A stretch of 64,000 nucleotides of DNA from Amycolatopsis coloradensis (GTDB lineage: Bacteria; Actinomycetota; Actinomycetes; Mycobacteriales; Pseudonocardiaceae), in the NCBI RefSeq assembly GCF_001953865.1, contig NZ_MQUQ01000001.1, positions 310,001 through 374,000 on the forward strand, in the 5' to 3' direction. The notes beneath the pieces are model-generated. The model saw nothing but the letters and a program-made list of their open reading frames with translations. It was not told the origin of the DNA and searched no databases. Positions 1-8,042 of the stretch are shown piece after piece; position 1 is the first letter of the stretch; every line of letters begins with the position of its first letter. Made by a program: the position numbers and the translations under genes.

Positions 1-171
1 GTCCAGCGCGTAGGCCAGGCAGGCCGAAGTGACCGGGCAGCGTGCGCAAACGGCCTTCGCCCTGGCAGCCTGCCGTGCGCCGGGACCGGTTTCGGTGACC
101 GGGAAGAACAGTTCGGGATCCTCACCTCGGCAAGCGGCCTCGCTCAGGGCGCTCACCATCCTCGTTTCCAT
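1..171 (-). CDS. WhiB-family iron-sulfur transcription factor (5' part; runs off the left edge)
   Basis: The 57 visible residues start METRMVSALSEAAC and continue into CRGEDPELFFP, the hallmark N-terminus of WhiB-like proteins. Cluster cysteines are visible at residues 14, 42, 45 and 51 (C, then CxxC-x5-C), which in this family hold a 4Fe-4S cluster. The C-terminal G(V/I)WGG turn and basic tail lie outside the window. The start is fixed by an almost ideal Shine-Dalgarno, AAGGAGGTGAT, about 8 nt upstream of ATG at 171. WhiB proteins act with the primary sigma factor to control development, redox response or resistance; which paralogue this is cannot be told. It is divergent from a SigD-like sigma gene, reminiscent of the whiB3-sigD neighbourhood in mycobacteria. 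Confidence 0.93.
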   Translation of the reverse strand, partial: METRMVSALSEAACRGEDPELFFPVTETGPGARQAARAKAVCARCPVTSACLAYALD

Positions 172-351
172 TTTCCTATCACCTCCTTTTCTTCGATTTT
201 CCCTTCCGCGTCAAACGACTTCCGCTCGCACCTGGTTAACCACGCACGGCGGTGGCTCAAACATCACCTTGACCGAATCGTTACACTCAGCGGCCGGCTC
301 ACTGCACCTGTTCTGGAGAGGGCATTCGCGTCAGGCGATTGAGAGCGGTGA

Positions 352-1539
352 GTGCGGGTGATGGGCCACGACAAGTTCGACGAGTTCTTCCACGCCGAAT
401 TTCCGCTGCTCACCGGCTTCCTGTGCAAGGCGGGGTTCGCACTCGACCCGGCGCGGGACGCGGCGGCGGAGGCGATGCTCAACGCCTACGAAGACTGGCG
501 GACCATCACCCAGCCGAAAATCTGGGTCCGCCGCGTCGGGCACCGGCGAGCGAAGGAGCAGACCGCCGTCCGGGCGGACTGGGCCTTCACCGACGCGGGC
601 AGGGAGGACAAACTCACGGTTCTCGCCGACGAGGCGTCGTCCGTCCTGACGATGCTGGGGAGGCTGCCGAAACGCCAGCAACTCGGCATGGCCTGGGCGC
701 TGGACGGTTTCACGTCGCGGGAGATCTCCGGGGTGCTCGGGATCGCGGACGAGGCGGTCAGCGCGACGTTGCGCCACGCGCGCGGCAGACTGGAGGAGGA
801 CGACCCCGAGTTCGTCGGCCGCCTGGACAACGCCAACGAAGCCTTCGTCGACGCGCTGAGGGTGGGGCTCGACGTCGAAGACACCCTGTCCCGGATCAAG
901 AACCGCGCGATGGTCCGGGAACTCGCCCTGGTGGAGCCGGGCGCACCGGCGAAGGCAGAGCCCGAACAGGTGACTCCCGCCCACTGGTACTCGCTCGACG
1001 CACCCGTCGCGGCCGCCGGACAAGGTGACCGCCGGGCGCTGGACCATCTGCTGACCACCATCCGCCCGCTCGTGATCAAGTACTGCCGGGCGCGGATCGG
1101 CCGACAGGAACGGACATACGCCTCGGCGGACGACGTCGCGCAAGAGGTCTGCGTGGCGATCCTCCGCGCACTGCCCACCTACCACGAACGAGGCCGCCCG
1201 TTCCTCGCCTTCGTCTACGGCATCGCCCAGCACAAGGTCGCCGACGCCCGCCGTGCCGCCGCCCGCAACCGCTCCGACCCCGTCGCCGAAGTCCCCGACG
1301 GGGTCTCGGATTCGGCGGGCCCGGAACAACACGTGCTGCACAATGAATTGAGCGACCGGATGGGCGAGTTGCTGCGGATCCTGCCGGACAGACAACGCGA
1401 GATCGTCGTCCTGCGCATCGTCGTCGGTTTGTCGGCGGAGGAAACCGCGAAGTCCGTCGGTTCGACGGCGGGCGCGGTGCGCGTCGCCCAGCACCGGGCT
1501 TTGACGCGACTCCGCAAGATCCTCATGGAAAACCCGTGA
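352..1539 (+). CDS. Tandem two-module ECF sigma factor; C-terminal module SigD/ShbA-like
   Basis: The 395-residue protein is about twice the usual ECF sigma length. Residues about 5-170 look like a weakly conserved sigma-70 module: a region-2-like helix set, then a region-4 helix-turn-helix with PKRQQLGMAWALDGFTSREI. A linker of about 45 residues follows. Residues about 215-395 are a well-conserved SigD/ShbA-type sigma: IRPLVIKYCRARIG, ADDVAQEVC (core-binding region 2), RPFLAFVYGIAQHKVADA, and region 4 with ILPDRQREIVVLR and VGSTAGAVRVAQHRAL. Family members recruit RNA polymerase to specific promoters; ShbA drives the primary sigma gene in Streptomyces. No anti-sigma gene follows directly. 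GTG at 352 or 358 and ATG at 361 are all in frame with weak ribosome binding sites, so the start is uncertain. A 57-bp palindrome lies downstream. Confidence 0.85.
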   Translation: MRVMGHDKFDEFFHAEFPLLTGFLCKAGFALDPARDAAAEAMLNAYEDWRTITQPKIWVRRVGHRRAKEQTAVRADWAFTDAGREDKLTVLADEASSVLTMLGRLPKRQQLGMAWALDGFTSREISGVLGIADEAVSATLRHARGRLEEDDPEFVGRLDNANEAFVDALRVGLDVEDTLSRIKNRAMVRELALVEPGAPAKAEPEQVTPAHWYSLDAPVAAAGQGDRRALDHLLTTIRPLVIKYCRARIGRQERTYASADDVAQEVCVAILRALPTYHERGRPFLAFVYGIAQHKVADARRAAARNRSDPVAEVPDGVSDSAGPEQHVLHNELSDRMGELLRILPDRQREIVVLRIVVGLSAEETAKSVGSTAGAVRVAQHRALTRLRKILMENP

Positions 1540-1583
1540 GGGGCAGGGACTGCTGAGGTCTCCTCGCCAACTCCCCCGTGGCC

Positions 1584-1640
1584 GTGTCGCGAAAGCCACT
1601 TTCGGGACACCAGACGTCGCGAAAGTGGCTTTCGCGACAC
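1584..1640. repeat. 57-bp palindromic element, copy 1 (likely bidirectional terminator)
   Basis: Two perfect 21-bp inverted arms (1584-1604 and 1620-1640, starting GTGTCGCGAAAGCCAC) flank a 15-nt spacer. It sits between a plus-strand gene ending at 1539 and a minus-strand gene ending at 1826. A second copy with identical arms is at 7928-7984, also between convergent genes. The form and position fit a mobile palindromic element reused as a transcription terminator. Confidence 0.85.
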
Positions 1641-1825
1641 CCGGGATGGCCGCGCTCACCGCTTCGGCCGAGTGAGTCGCGAGTGGTGAGGACGGTGGGA
1701 GCGGACCGGCATTCGCCTCCCTGAGCCGGCCCCACGAGGTCGCGCCGGTCTCGAAGCTTGGGCCCGGCACAGTCGAGCGGGGAGGCGAGTACGGATCCAC
1801 CAGAACCGTCCTTACCACTCACGGC

Positions 1826-2407
1826 TCAAGGGCGGCAGCGTTCCGCGGTCGCCGCGGCCGTTTTCAGCTCGGGAGCCCCGAGAACGGCCGCGACCGGATC
1901 GAGTGCGCTGTGCGTGTCCTTCTGGGCGGCGATGAGTCCCTCGACCGCACGACCTTGCGCCGCCGTGTCGTTCTTCCCCGCCGCGTCCAGGCCGGTCTTC
2001 GCCTTCACGGTCTTGTCACGTGCCGAGGTGTACTTCCCGAGAAAGTCTTGCTTCGCGGCCTCTCCGGCCGGGACCGGCGAGGCAGGCAGCGCATTGAGAT
2101 CATCGACGGTCTTGGCCAGAATGGCCGCGTAGTGCCCGAGCTGATCGCTCGTGCTCTTCTTGATGGCCTCAACGGTTTCCCCGCTCGCCGAGGGCATCTT
2201 GTTGTTGCCGTCGACGAAATCCTTGACCGCGCCGCAGAATCCGTTCATCCAGGTCACCGCGGCGGCGGAATCCGCGACGGACGGCGAAGGCGCCGCCGGG
2301 GCGGCCTGCGGTGCCGGGTCCGGCGCGCAACCGGCCAGCACCATCGCGACCAGGGCGATTCCCGCCGCACCCAGGAGTCCGGCCGATGTCTTGTGGGCAG
2401 CGCACAT
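1826..2407 (-). CDS. Small secreted lipoprotein of unknown function
   Basis: This 193-residue protein starts MCAAHKTSAG and has a hydrophobic segment ending in the lipobox LAGC, so Cys27 should be lipidated and the mature protein anchored outside the membrane. A proline/alanine-rich linker leads to a soluble domain with WMNGFCGAVKDFVDG, several predicted amphipathic helices and a final ERC; the two mature cysteines (in NGFC and ERC) could form a disulfide. ATG at 2407 is preferred because the open frame further upstream (to 2611) has the composition of non-coding sequence, and the signal peptide begins here. GGAGAGGGG lies 8-16 nt upstream. I do not recognise a named family; many actinomycetes carry similar stand-alone lipoproteins. 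Confidence 0.85.
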   Translation of the reverse strand: MCAAHKTSAGLLGAAGIALVAMVLAGCAPDPAPQAAPAAPSPSVADSAAAVTWMNGFCGAVKDFVDGNNKMPSASGETVEAIKKSTSDQLGHYAAILAKTVDDLNALPASPVPAGEAAKQDFLGKYTSARDKTVKAKTGLDAAGKNDTAAQGRAVEGLIAAQKDTHSALDPVAAVLGAPELKTAAATAERCRP

Positions 2408-2631
2408 GTCCTTTTTCCCCTCTCCGCCGGCTGGTGTTCCCCGCCGGCGGGAGGACCCTGACACGGCGGAACGGCCGAGGTCTGCGTCATCTGACTCAGA
2501 ACGGACGCCCCGTGCTCGAACTCGTAACGTTCGAGGCACGGCCCCGGGGCGGCGTAACGGGGTGCGGACAGGTGGCGAGTACAGCATTACCCCTGTTCGC
2601 TTAGCGGGCATCCAGCCGAAGAGGTAACACC

Positions 2632-2910
2632 ATGGCCATCAAGATCATCGCAGCGCGGCTCGAAAGTGGGAAGTTCCACGAAAACATCACGAAACTGCGC
2701 TGGACCAACCCCGGCAGCGGCGAAACCGGCGAGAGTTTCGTTTCGGCGATCGTGGCGTGGATCGAGGACGACGACGGGAAGGCCTACGTCGACGAAGGAA
2801 TCCACCGGGTGGCCGTGGAGATCATCAAGCCGACCTTCGGGCCCGAATTCCTGCGCACGCGGGCGGACGGCATCTGGAAGAACAACCTGCTGGAGCTTCC
2901 GCGCTTCTGA
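2632..2910 (+). CDS. DUF3892-family small protein
   Basis: A 92-residue protein with the pattern of DUF3892: KIIAARLESG near the N-terminus, LRWTNPGSGETG, a short linker VAWIEDDDGKAYV and the C-terminal LRTRADGIWKNNLLELPRF. No signal peptide, membrane segment or catalytic motif is visible, and no function is established for the family. ATG at 2632 follows GAAGAGG at about 10 nt. The gene stands alone; a short hairpin (CACCCCG at 2941-2947 with CGGGGTG at 2961-2967) downstream could be its terminator. Confidence 0.85.
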   Translation: MAIKIIAARLESGKFHENITKLRWTNPGSGETGESFVSAIVAWIEDDDGKAYVDEGIHRVAVEIIKPTFGPEFLRTRADGIWKNNLLELPRF

Positions 2911-3294
2911 ACGACACCCCGGGCGGCTTCCGATTCAGCCCACCCCGGCCGCCGCCGGAACGGGGTGCGTCGATCAACCCGGCATCCCACTCGCGCACCA
3001 CGGGTGGCGAGGTGGTGCCGAAGTCGTTCCGAGGACAGCCCGGACTCGTCGATCGCAGCGTCCAGCGTGATCGCGAAAACGGCCGCGTCACCCCTTCATC
3101 ACGATCACCAGACCACCCAGCCGAAACCGACGAAAGTCCTGGGACAGCGAATGTTCCTCGCCGCCCCTCGGACTCGAACAGGCGTACCAGCTCATCCAGA
3201 TCGCACACCGTAGGCAGCTCCATCGCCACTGCGTCCGCGCGTTCCCGATGGCCGTCCGTGGTGAGACGGCGTGCTGAATGGGTATTCCCCTGCC
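2911..3294. other. Intergenic region with possible gene remnant on the minus strand
   Basis: About 380 nt lie between the DUF3892 gene and the LigD-like gene. On the minus strand a coding-looking stretch starts at ATG 3223 (MELPTVCDLDELVRLFES) and then loses coding character, while another frame continues with a stop near 3088. This could be a frameshifted remnant of a small actinobacterial protein gene, but the match is too short to name. The right end should hold the promoter of the LigD-like gene. Confidence 0.3.
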
Positions 3295-4881
3295 ATGACA
3301 GCGGCACCTGCTCGCAAGCTGCGGCGCTACCAGGACATGCGCGACTTCGGCCGCACCGCGGAACCGGCGGGTGGAGGTGCGCCGCCGTCGGACGGGCACC
3401 GTTTCGTGGTCCAGCGGCACCGGGCGCGGCGGCTGCATTACGACTTCCGGTTGGAGCTCGACGGTGTGCTGGTGAGCTGGGCGGTGCCGAAGGGACCGAC
3501 GCTGGACCCGAAGGCCAGGCGCCTGGCCGTCCACGTCGAGGATCACCCGGTGGAATACGCCGACTTCGAGGGCGTGATCCCCCGTGGCGAGTACGGCGGC
3601 GGCGACGTCATCGTCTGGGATCGCGGGACCTGGTACCCGGTCGAGGCCGACCCGGCCCGCGCGATCGAAGCAGGCACTCTCCACTTCGACCTCGACGGCG
3701 AGAAGCTGACCGGGCGGTTCGTACTGGTGCGATCCGATCGCGGTGGCGACAAGGAACACTGGTTCCTCCTTCACAAGCGCGATGACCACGCCCTGCCCGG
3801 ATGGAACGCCGAGGACCATCCGCGTTCGGTGAAGAGTGGCCGCACCAACGACGAGGTCGCTGCCGCACCTGACGCACTGTGGCATGGGGACCGGCCCGCC
3901 GCGGAGGCGGAGGTCTCCGTGAGGACGACCTGGCAGGCAGCGACCGAGGAGGAGCTGGCGGCCCTCGATGATCTCGGCACGAAGGGAAAGTGGTCGGTCG
4001 ACGGGCGGGACCTGGCCCTGACCAATCTCGACAAGGTGCTCTTTCCCTCGGCAGGCGACGGCGAGCCGGTCACGAAGCGTGACCTCATCCGGTACTACGT
4101 CACCGTCGGCCCGGCGATGCTGCCCTACCTGGCCGACCGGCCGCTCAACACTCATCGCTTCCCGCAGGGCGTCACCGAACCCGGCTTCTGGCAGAAGGAG
4201 GTCCCCGCCCACGCCCCGGACTGGTTGACTACCTGGCACAACGAACGTGCGAAGAAGGGGGAGACCCGGCGCTACGTCGTCGCCGACGACATAGCCACGC
4301 TGGCCTGGCTCGCCAACTACGGTGCGCTGGAACTGCATGCCTGGACCTCTCGCGGCGGCGACGTCGACCACCCGACCTGGGTGCTGTTCGACATCGACCC
4401 GGGCCCGGCGACGACCTTCGACGAGGTGCTGGAGCTGGCGCGGCTGCATCGCACCGCCCTCGATCATCTCGGCCTGACCGGCAGGCCGAAAGTCACCGGG
4501 CAGCGCGGAATCCAGGTCTGGGTGCCGATCAGACCGCGGCTGACCTTCACCCAGACCCGGCAGTGGGCGGAAACCGTGTCCAAGACGATCGGCCGGGTCC
4601 TTCCGGACCTGGTCAGCTGGGCCTGGACGAAAGACAAACGCGAGGGCCGCGCCCGGCTGGACTACACACAGAACGCTGTCAACAAGACACTCGTGGCGCC
4701 CTACAGCGCACGTCCGCGGCCAGGCGCCCCGGTATCGGTCCCGCTCGACTGGGAGGAACTGGACGACCCCGGGCTCACACCCGATCGGTGGACGATCCGC
4801 GACGTGCCCGGCCGGCTGGCCGAACGCGGCGACCCCTTCGCGGCGTTGCTCGGCGTGGAGCAGGACCTTCCCGACCTCTAG
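3295..4881 (+). CDS. LigD-like DNA end-processing protein: 3'-phosphoesterase plus polymerase/primase, no ligase domain
   Basis: A 528-residue protein. Residues about 10-200 are the 3'-phosphoesterase module of bacterial LigD, with His42, His48, Asp50 and Arg52 in RHRARRLHYDFRLE, then His84 in the HPVEYADFEG segment and HWFLLHKRDD. Residues about 230-528 are the archaeo-eukaryotic-primase-type polymerase module, with LTNLDKVLFP, FDIDPGP (metal-binding Asp366 and Asp368) and a KVTGQRG motif. In the non-homologous end joining pathway these activities trim 3' ends and add nucleotides or ribonucleotides before sealing. The central ATP-dependent ligase domain of full LigD is absent, so sealing must come from another ligase, and no Ku gene is nearby. 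ATG at 3295 gives the normal N-terminus (MTAAPARKLRRYQ); an upstream in-frame ATG at 3271 is possible. Confidence 0.9.
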   Translation: MTAAPARKLRRYQDMRDFGRTAEPAGGGAPPSDGHRFVVQRHRARRLHYDFRLELDGVLVSWAVPKGPTLDPKARRLAVHVEDHPVEYADFEGVIPRGEYGGGDVIVWDRGTWYPVEADPARAIEAGTLHFDLDGEKLTGRFVLVRSDRGGDKEHWFLLHKRDDHALPGWNAEDHPRSVKSGRTNDEVAAAPDALWHGDRPAAEAEVSVRTTWQAATEEELAALDDLGTKGKWSVDGRDLALTNLDKVLFPSAGDGEPVTKRDLIRYYVTVGPAMLPYLADRPLNTHRFPQGVTEPGFWQKEVPAHAPDWLTTWHNERAKKGETRRYVVADDIATLAWLANYGALELHAWTSRGGDVDHPTWVLFDIDPGPATTFDEVLELARLHRTALDHLGLTGRPKVTGQRGIQVWVPIRPRLTFTQTRQWAETVSKTIGRVLPDLVSWAWTKDKREGRARLDYTQNAVNKTLVAPYSARPRPGAPVSVPLDWEELDDPGLTPDRWTIRDVPGRLAERGDPFAALLGVEQDLPDL

Positions 4882-5355
4882 AAGAGTGAATTCCGTGGGA
4901 TCGCGTGAAATGCCTTCGGCGCGTACCAAGGCCGTGAGGCCTGCCTTGAGGGGCAATGCGAGGATCGTGAAGGTTGATGGCGCGGACGTGTTTCTCCTGG
5001 TCGGACGGGCGTTCAGGAGGACGGCGACAGAACCTGGACGGGTTACCCCCGCAGGGCTCCCTTGGCATCCTTTGTGGATAGTCCGAGAGCCGCAGCCGCT
5101 GTACCTTGCGTTCCCGGCATTGGCCCTGAGCGTGGGCAACGAGGCCTTGACGTGCGGACATACGGCCGCCGACAGGACGCTTTGACTCGAAAAGTCTCCT
5201 CCATAGACAGTCGCAGCGCCTCACGGCCTCCACGACTTTCACGGAATCTACGTCTAGCGCGGTAGCCGACTCACCTACTCGGGGGATTTCGGGTTCGAGG
5301 ATCCGTGTGGGGGAAACCTGGACAGAACGGGTGACCGACGAAAGTGAGGATGGCG
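4882..5355. other. Intergenic region of 474 nt containing a dispersed repeat
   Basis: No convincing gene is present. The region holds one copy of a ~110-bp dispersed repeat at 5113-5226. Open frames here translate to pieces such as ALALSVGNEAL, which are repeat-derived and not protein-like. The right end leads into the ribosome binding site of the gene at 5356. Confidence 0.6.
5113..5226 (-). repeat. Dispersed ~110-bp repeat, copy 1 (minus orientation)
   Basis: Read on the minus strand, this segment matches 11580-11690 read on the plus strand over about 110 nt, at roughly three quarters identity by eye. The best-conserved core is CAAGGCCTCGTTGCC followed by ACGCTCAGGGCCAATGCCGG. Both copies are intergenic. 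The element encodes nothing convincing and its role is unknown. Confidence 0.7.
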
Positions 5356-5994
5356 ATGACAGCGTGGTGGGGCCTGGCCGGGCTGCTCGGGCTACTCGGC
5401 GGTTACGGTCTGGTCCGATTCCGCCAGCGGAACGACGCTCGACATCACGAGCCGGCTGAGGAGGTGTTCGCGCGCTATCCCCTGGCCCGCGGACCGGCGT
5501 TGCCGAACGCCGACGCCGCGCACACTCCGCTGATGACCCCGGCGATCACCCCGGCGGCACTTGCCGACCAGGCACCGTTGCGGACTCCTCCCCCGGACCG
5601 AGAACGGCCACCCGGGCCCGCGCGACCTGGTGCCGAACTGCGACCACTCACGCCACCCAGGCCGGCCGCCGCGCACGCGCGTCCACCGTCCGCGAGCCCG
5701 GACCCCACGGCGCACACCGCCCCGATCCACGAAGCCACCCCTGCGGTGTCACCACCGACGGACAACCCTGAACCTCGGGCCGACACCGTGGTGCCGCGGC
5801 AACGGCCCGCGGCAACGGGAGCGATCGCCGGGGAGCTGCCCGTGGACCCGGAACCCGCGCGAGTGTCGGATGAGCAGGACCACGAACTTCCCAGCCCCGC
5901 GAAACCCGCCATACCGAAACAAAAAGGTTTCCACCCGCGAAACCTGATCGATCCGGTGATCGGCAAAGCCAAAGCGGTCCTCCGACGAGGCTGA
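5356..5994 (+). CDS. Membrane-anchored proline/alanine-rich protein
   Basis: A 212-residue protein starting MTAWWGLAGLLGLLGGYG, one N-terminal transmembrane segment followed by a short basic stretch (VRFRQRNDARHH). This puts the rest most likely on the cytoplasmic side, though topology is not certain. Residues about 60-180 are a low-complexity Pro/Ala/Arg region. A conserved-looking basic C-terminus ends in FHPRNLIDPVIGKAKAVLRRG. ATG at 5356 is chosen over GTG 5344 and ATG 5350 because GAGG sits 6 nt upstream and the hydrophobic segment then begins at once. I do not recognise a family. Confidence 0.6.
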   Translation: MTAWWGLAGLLGLLGGYGLVRFRQRNDARHHEPAEEVFARYPLARGPALPNADAAHTPLMTPAITPAALADQAPLRTPPPDRERPPGPARPGAELRPLTPPRPAAAHARPPSASPDPTAHTAPIHEATPAVSPPTDNPEPRADTVVPRQRPAATGAIAGELPVDPEPARVSDEQDHELPSPAKPAIPKQKGFHPRNLIDPVIGKAKAVLRRG

Positions 5995-6098
5995 TCCTTG
6001 AAAGCAGTCCCGAAAGGGATCACAGGGTCGGTGGCCGCGAACTCTCCCACGTCAGCGCCGCCCGCCCGACGGTGGCAGGTTTCCCCGGTGTGCACGCA

Positions 6099-6410
6099 TT
6101 AGGTCGCGAAGCCGACCAGTGCGGCGAGGGCATGCCGGACCGATTCGGCGATGGGTGCGTCGTCCACTACGGACCGGCACTACCGCACCCGGTGGTCGAT
6201 CAGCTCCGCCACCGCCGTGTCCGCCGCGGTACGCTGGATGATCGCGCGGAGCAGGCCCGCGCCCTCGTCGTCCAGACTGGCATTCCCGTGCGGCTCGTCC
6301 AGCACCTCTCGCTCGGGTGAGTTCGCCCGTTCGCGTGTGAAGGTCATCAGCACCGCGGATTTGCCGGTCACCCATTTCACCGCACACAACCGACGGTCCG
6401 GCCACTTCAC
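6099..6410 (-). pseudogene. Possible small gene interrupted by an in-frame TAG
   Basis: Reading the minus strand from about GTG 6410 gives a coding-like stretch including VLMTFTRERANSPEREV and AADTAVAELIDHRVR, then a TAG at 6182-6180. The same frame stays coding-like for 26 more codons (VVDDAPIAESVRHALAALVGFAT) before TAA at 6101-6099. The smooth continuation of an acidic, helical sequence past the stop suggests a nonsense mutation, or a shorter gene that ends at the TAG. No family is recognised and the start lacks a good ribosome binding site. The stretch 6411-6627 holds no gene I can support and leads to the terpene synthase. Confidence 0.3.
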
Positions 6411-6627
6411 CCGACTCGGGTCGCCCTGTCGCGAAAAAGGATTGCGAACAGTTTTCGGCTGTGGGCTTTTTCCTGCGGGGTAACGTTTCCGATACCTTCG
6501 ACGCCCGGTGCACGCCGACACCCATTCCCGTGAAAAAGGCCGTGGCTCTTGAATTCGGCGACGCTGACGATCATATTCGAAGTCATTCACAGGAATGAAC
6601 CATTCCCGGGCCGCCGGAAGGAATCGC

Positions 6628-7764
6628 ATGGACAACAGCGCGCCAGTGGCGCTCGCGCCTCTGACTGCCGGGCCCGCTCCGGCATCCCGCCGCGAAAGCG
6701 CGAAGTTCGCCCTGCGCCCCTTCTTCTGCCCTCTCGAACCCGCAATACACCCGTCGGTCGACGCCATGGAAAGCCGCTGCGTCGGGTGGCTCGACCGCGT
6801 CCGTCTCCACCGGGACGAGCGGCAACGCGCCCGGCTCGTCGGCACCAACAGCGCCGAATTCTACTGCCGGTTCGCCCCGTCAGGTGACGAAGCGAGCCTC
6901 GAGGTGGCGGCACACTGGGTGTACTGGGGTTTCGCCTTCGACGATGCCCGCTGCGGACGCGGTGAATTGAGTGCCGACCCGTCGGAGTTCCTCACGATGG
7001 CCGGTCTGATGCAGCGCGCGCTGGAGGCCCCGTGGGACCCGGTGTGCGAGAACGACCGGTTCGTGACCGCCCTGCAGGACATCGGGCGGGACTTCCACCG
7101 ATGCGCGACCCCGGTACAGGTACGGCGTTTCACCGACGCCCACCGCACCTGGCTGTTCGGTGTCGCGTGGCAGCTCGCGAACCGCGCTCACGGGCGGATG
7201 CCCAGCCTCGGCGAATACACCGCGATGCGGCTCGGCAGCGCGGGTGGCCCGCCGACACTGGCGATGCTGGAAATCGCGAACGGCGAGGAAGTACCCGCCG
7301 CCGAGATGGACAGCCTCGTCGTCCGCGGCCTCACGGAGATGGCGATCCTGGTCGCGTCGTGGGACAACGACTTGCAGTCCTACGCCAAAGAGGCCGACGA
7401 AGCCAACACGGACCAGAACCTGGTCAACGTCCTGAAAGCGGCCCACGACTGGGACACCGAGCAGGCCGTCGACGAGGCCTATGTCCTGCGAGACCAGGTC
7501 ATGAGCCATTTCCTGCAACTGCGCGAATGCCGGACCCGCCGCCCGGCGAGCCGCGCGCTGCACCGCTATCTGGAAGGTCTCGGCCACGCGATCCGGGGCA
7601 ACATCGACTGGGCACTCGGGGCACCACGCTACGACGACATCGACGGCATTCCAGCCCAGTCAGGCCCCCGGCACCCCCTCGTCGGGTGCACCGACCAGCC
7701 GACGACCCACCGCGCCGGTCCCCTGCCGATACCGGCCATCGCGTGGTGGTGGGGACTCGCCTGA
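6628..7764 (+). CDS. Class I terpene synthase
   Basis: A 378-residue protein with the single alpha-domain size of bacterial terpene cyclases. These cyclise a prenyl diphosphate (geranyl or farnesyl) after metal-triggered diphosphate loss. The NSE motif is complete: Asn247-Asp248-xx-Ser251-xx-Lys254-Glu255 (NDLQSYAKE). The first metal motif is unusual: FDDARCGRGE with Asp105-Asp106 but no third acidic residue at the normal spacing (next Glu is 113). The HWVYWGFAFDD helix before it is typical. ATG at 6628 is preferred over 6595 because GGAAGG lies 5-6 nt upstream; the extra 11 residues are not family-like. No prenyltransferase, P450 or methyltransferase gene lies beside it, so the product cannot be predicted. 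A 57-bp palindrome follows. Confidence 0.85.
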   Translation: MDNSAPVALAPLTAGPAPASRRESAKFALRPFFCPLEPAIHPSVDAMESRCVGWLDRVRLHRDERQRARLVGTNSAEFYCRFAPSGDEASLEVAAHWVYWGFAFDDARCGRGELSADPSEFLTMAGLMQRALEAPWDPVCENDRFVTALQDIGRDFHRCATPVQVRRFTDAHRTWLFGVAWQLANRAHGRMPSLGEYTAMRLGSAGGPPTLAMLEIANGEEVPAAEMDSLVVRGLTEMAILVASWDNDLQSYAKEADEANTDQNLVNVLKAAHDWDTEQAVDEAYVLRDQVMSHFLQLRECRTRRPASRALHRYLEGLGHAIRGNIDWALGAPRYDDIDGIPAQSGPRHPLVGCTDQPTTHRAGPLPIPAIAWWWGLA

Positions 7765-7927
7765 GACACCCGACGGGACAGGGCACGACTGCCAGCGCAG
7801 AACACCCGCCCAGCACGAGCCACCTTGTCGGCTGTTATTGAGGGTAAGTCAGATGCCGCCGTGTTAGTGGGCGAGGCTGGCGACGGGATGAAGGCGTCCT
7901 TCGCCGCGTCCAATGCCGAGTGGCCGC

Positions 7928-7984
7928 GTGTCGCGAAAGCCACTTTCGGGACATCAGATGTTCCGAAAGTGGCTTTCGCGACAC
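7928..7984. repeat. 57-bp palindromic element, copy 2
   Basis: The 21-bp arms (7928-7948 and 7964-7984) are identical to those at 1584-1640 and the spacer is again 15 nt, differing from copy 1 at a few positions. It lies between the plus-strand terpene synthase and the minus-strand DUF4383 gene, so it can serve both as a terminator. Confidence 0.85.
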
Positions 7985-8042
7985 GTGGAGGGGGCCGGGT
8001 CCGCTGCTGTGAGGGCCGAGCCCATCTTGCACGGACGGATGG

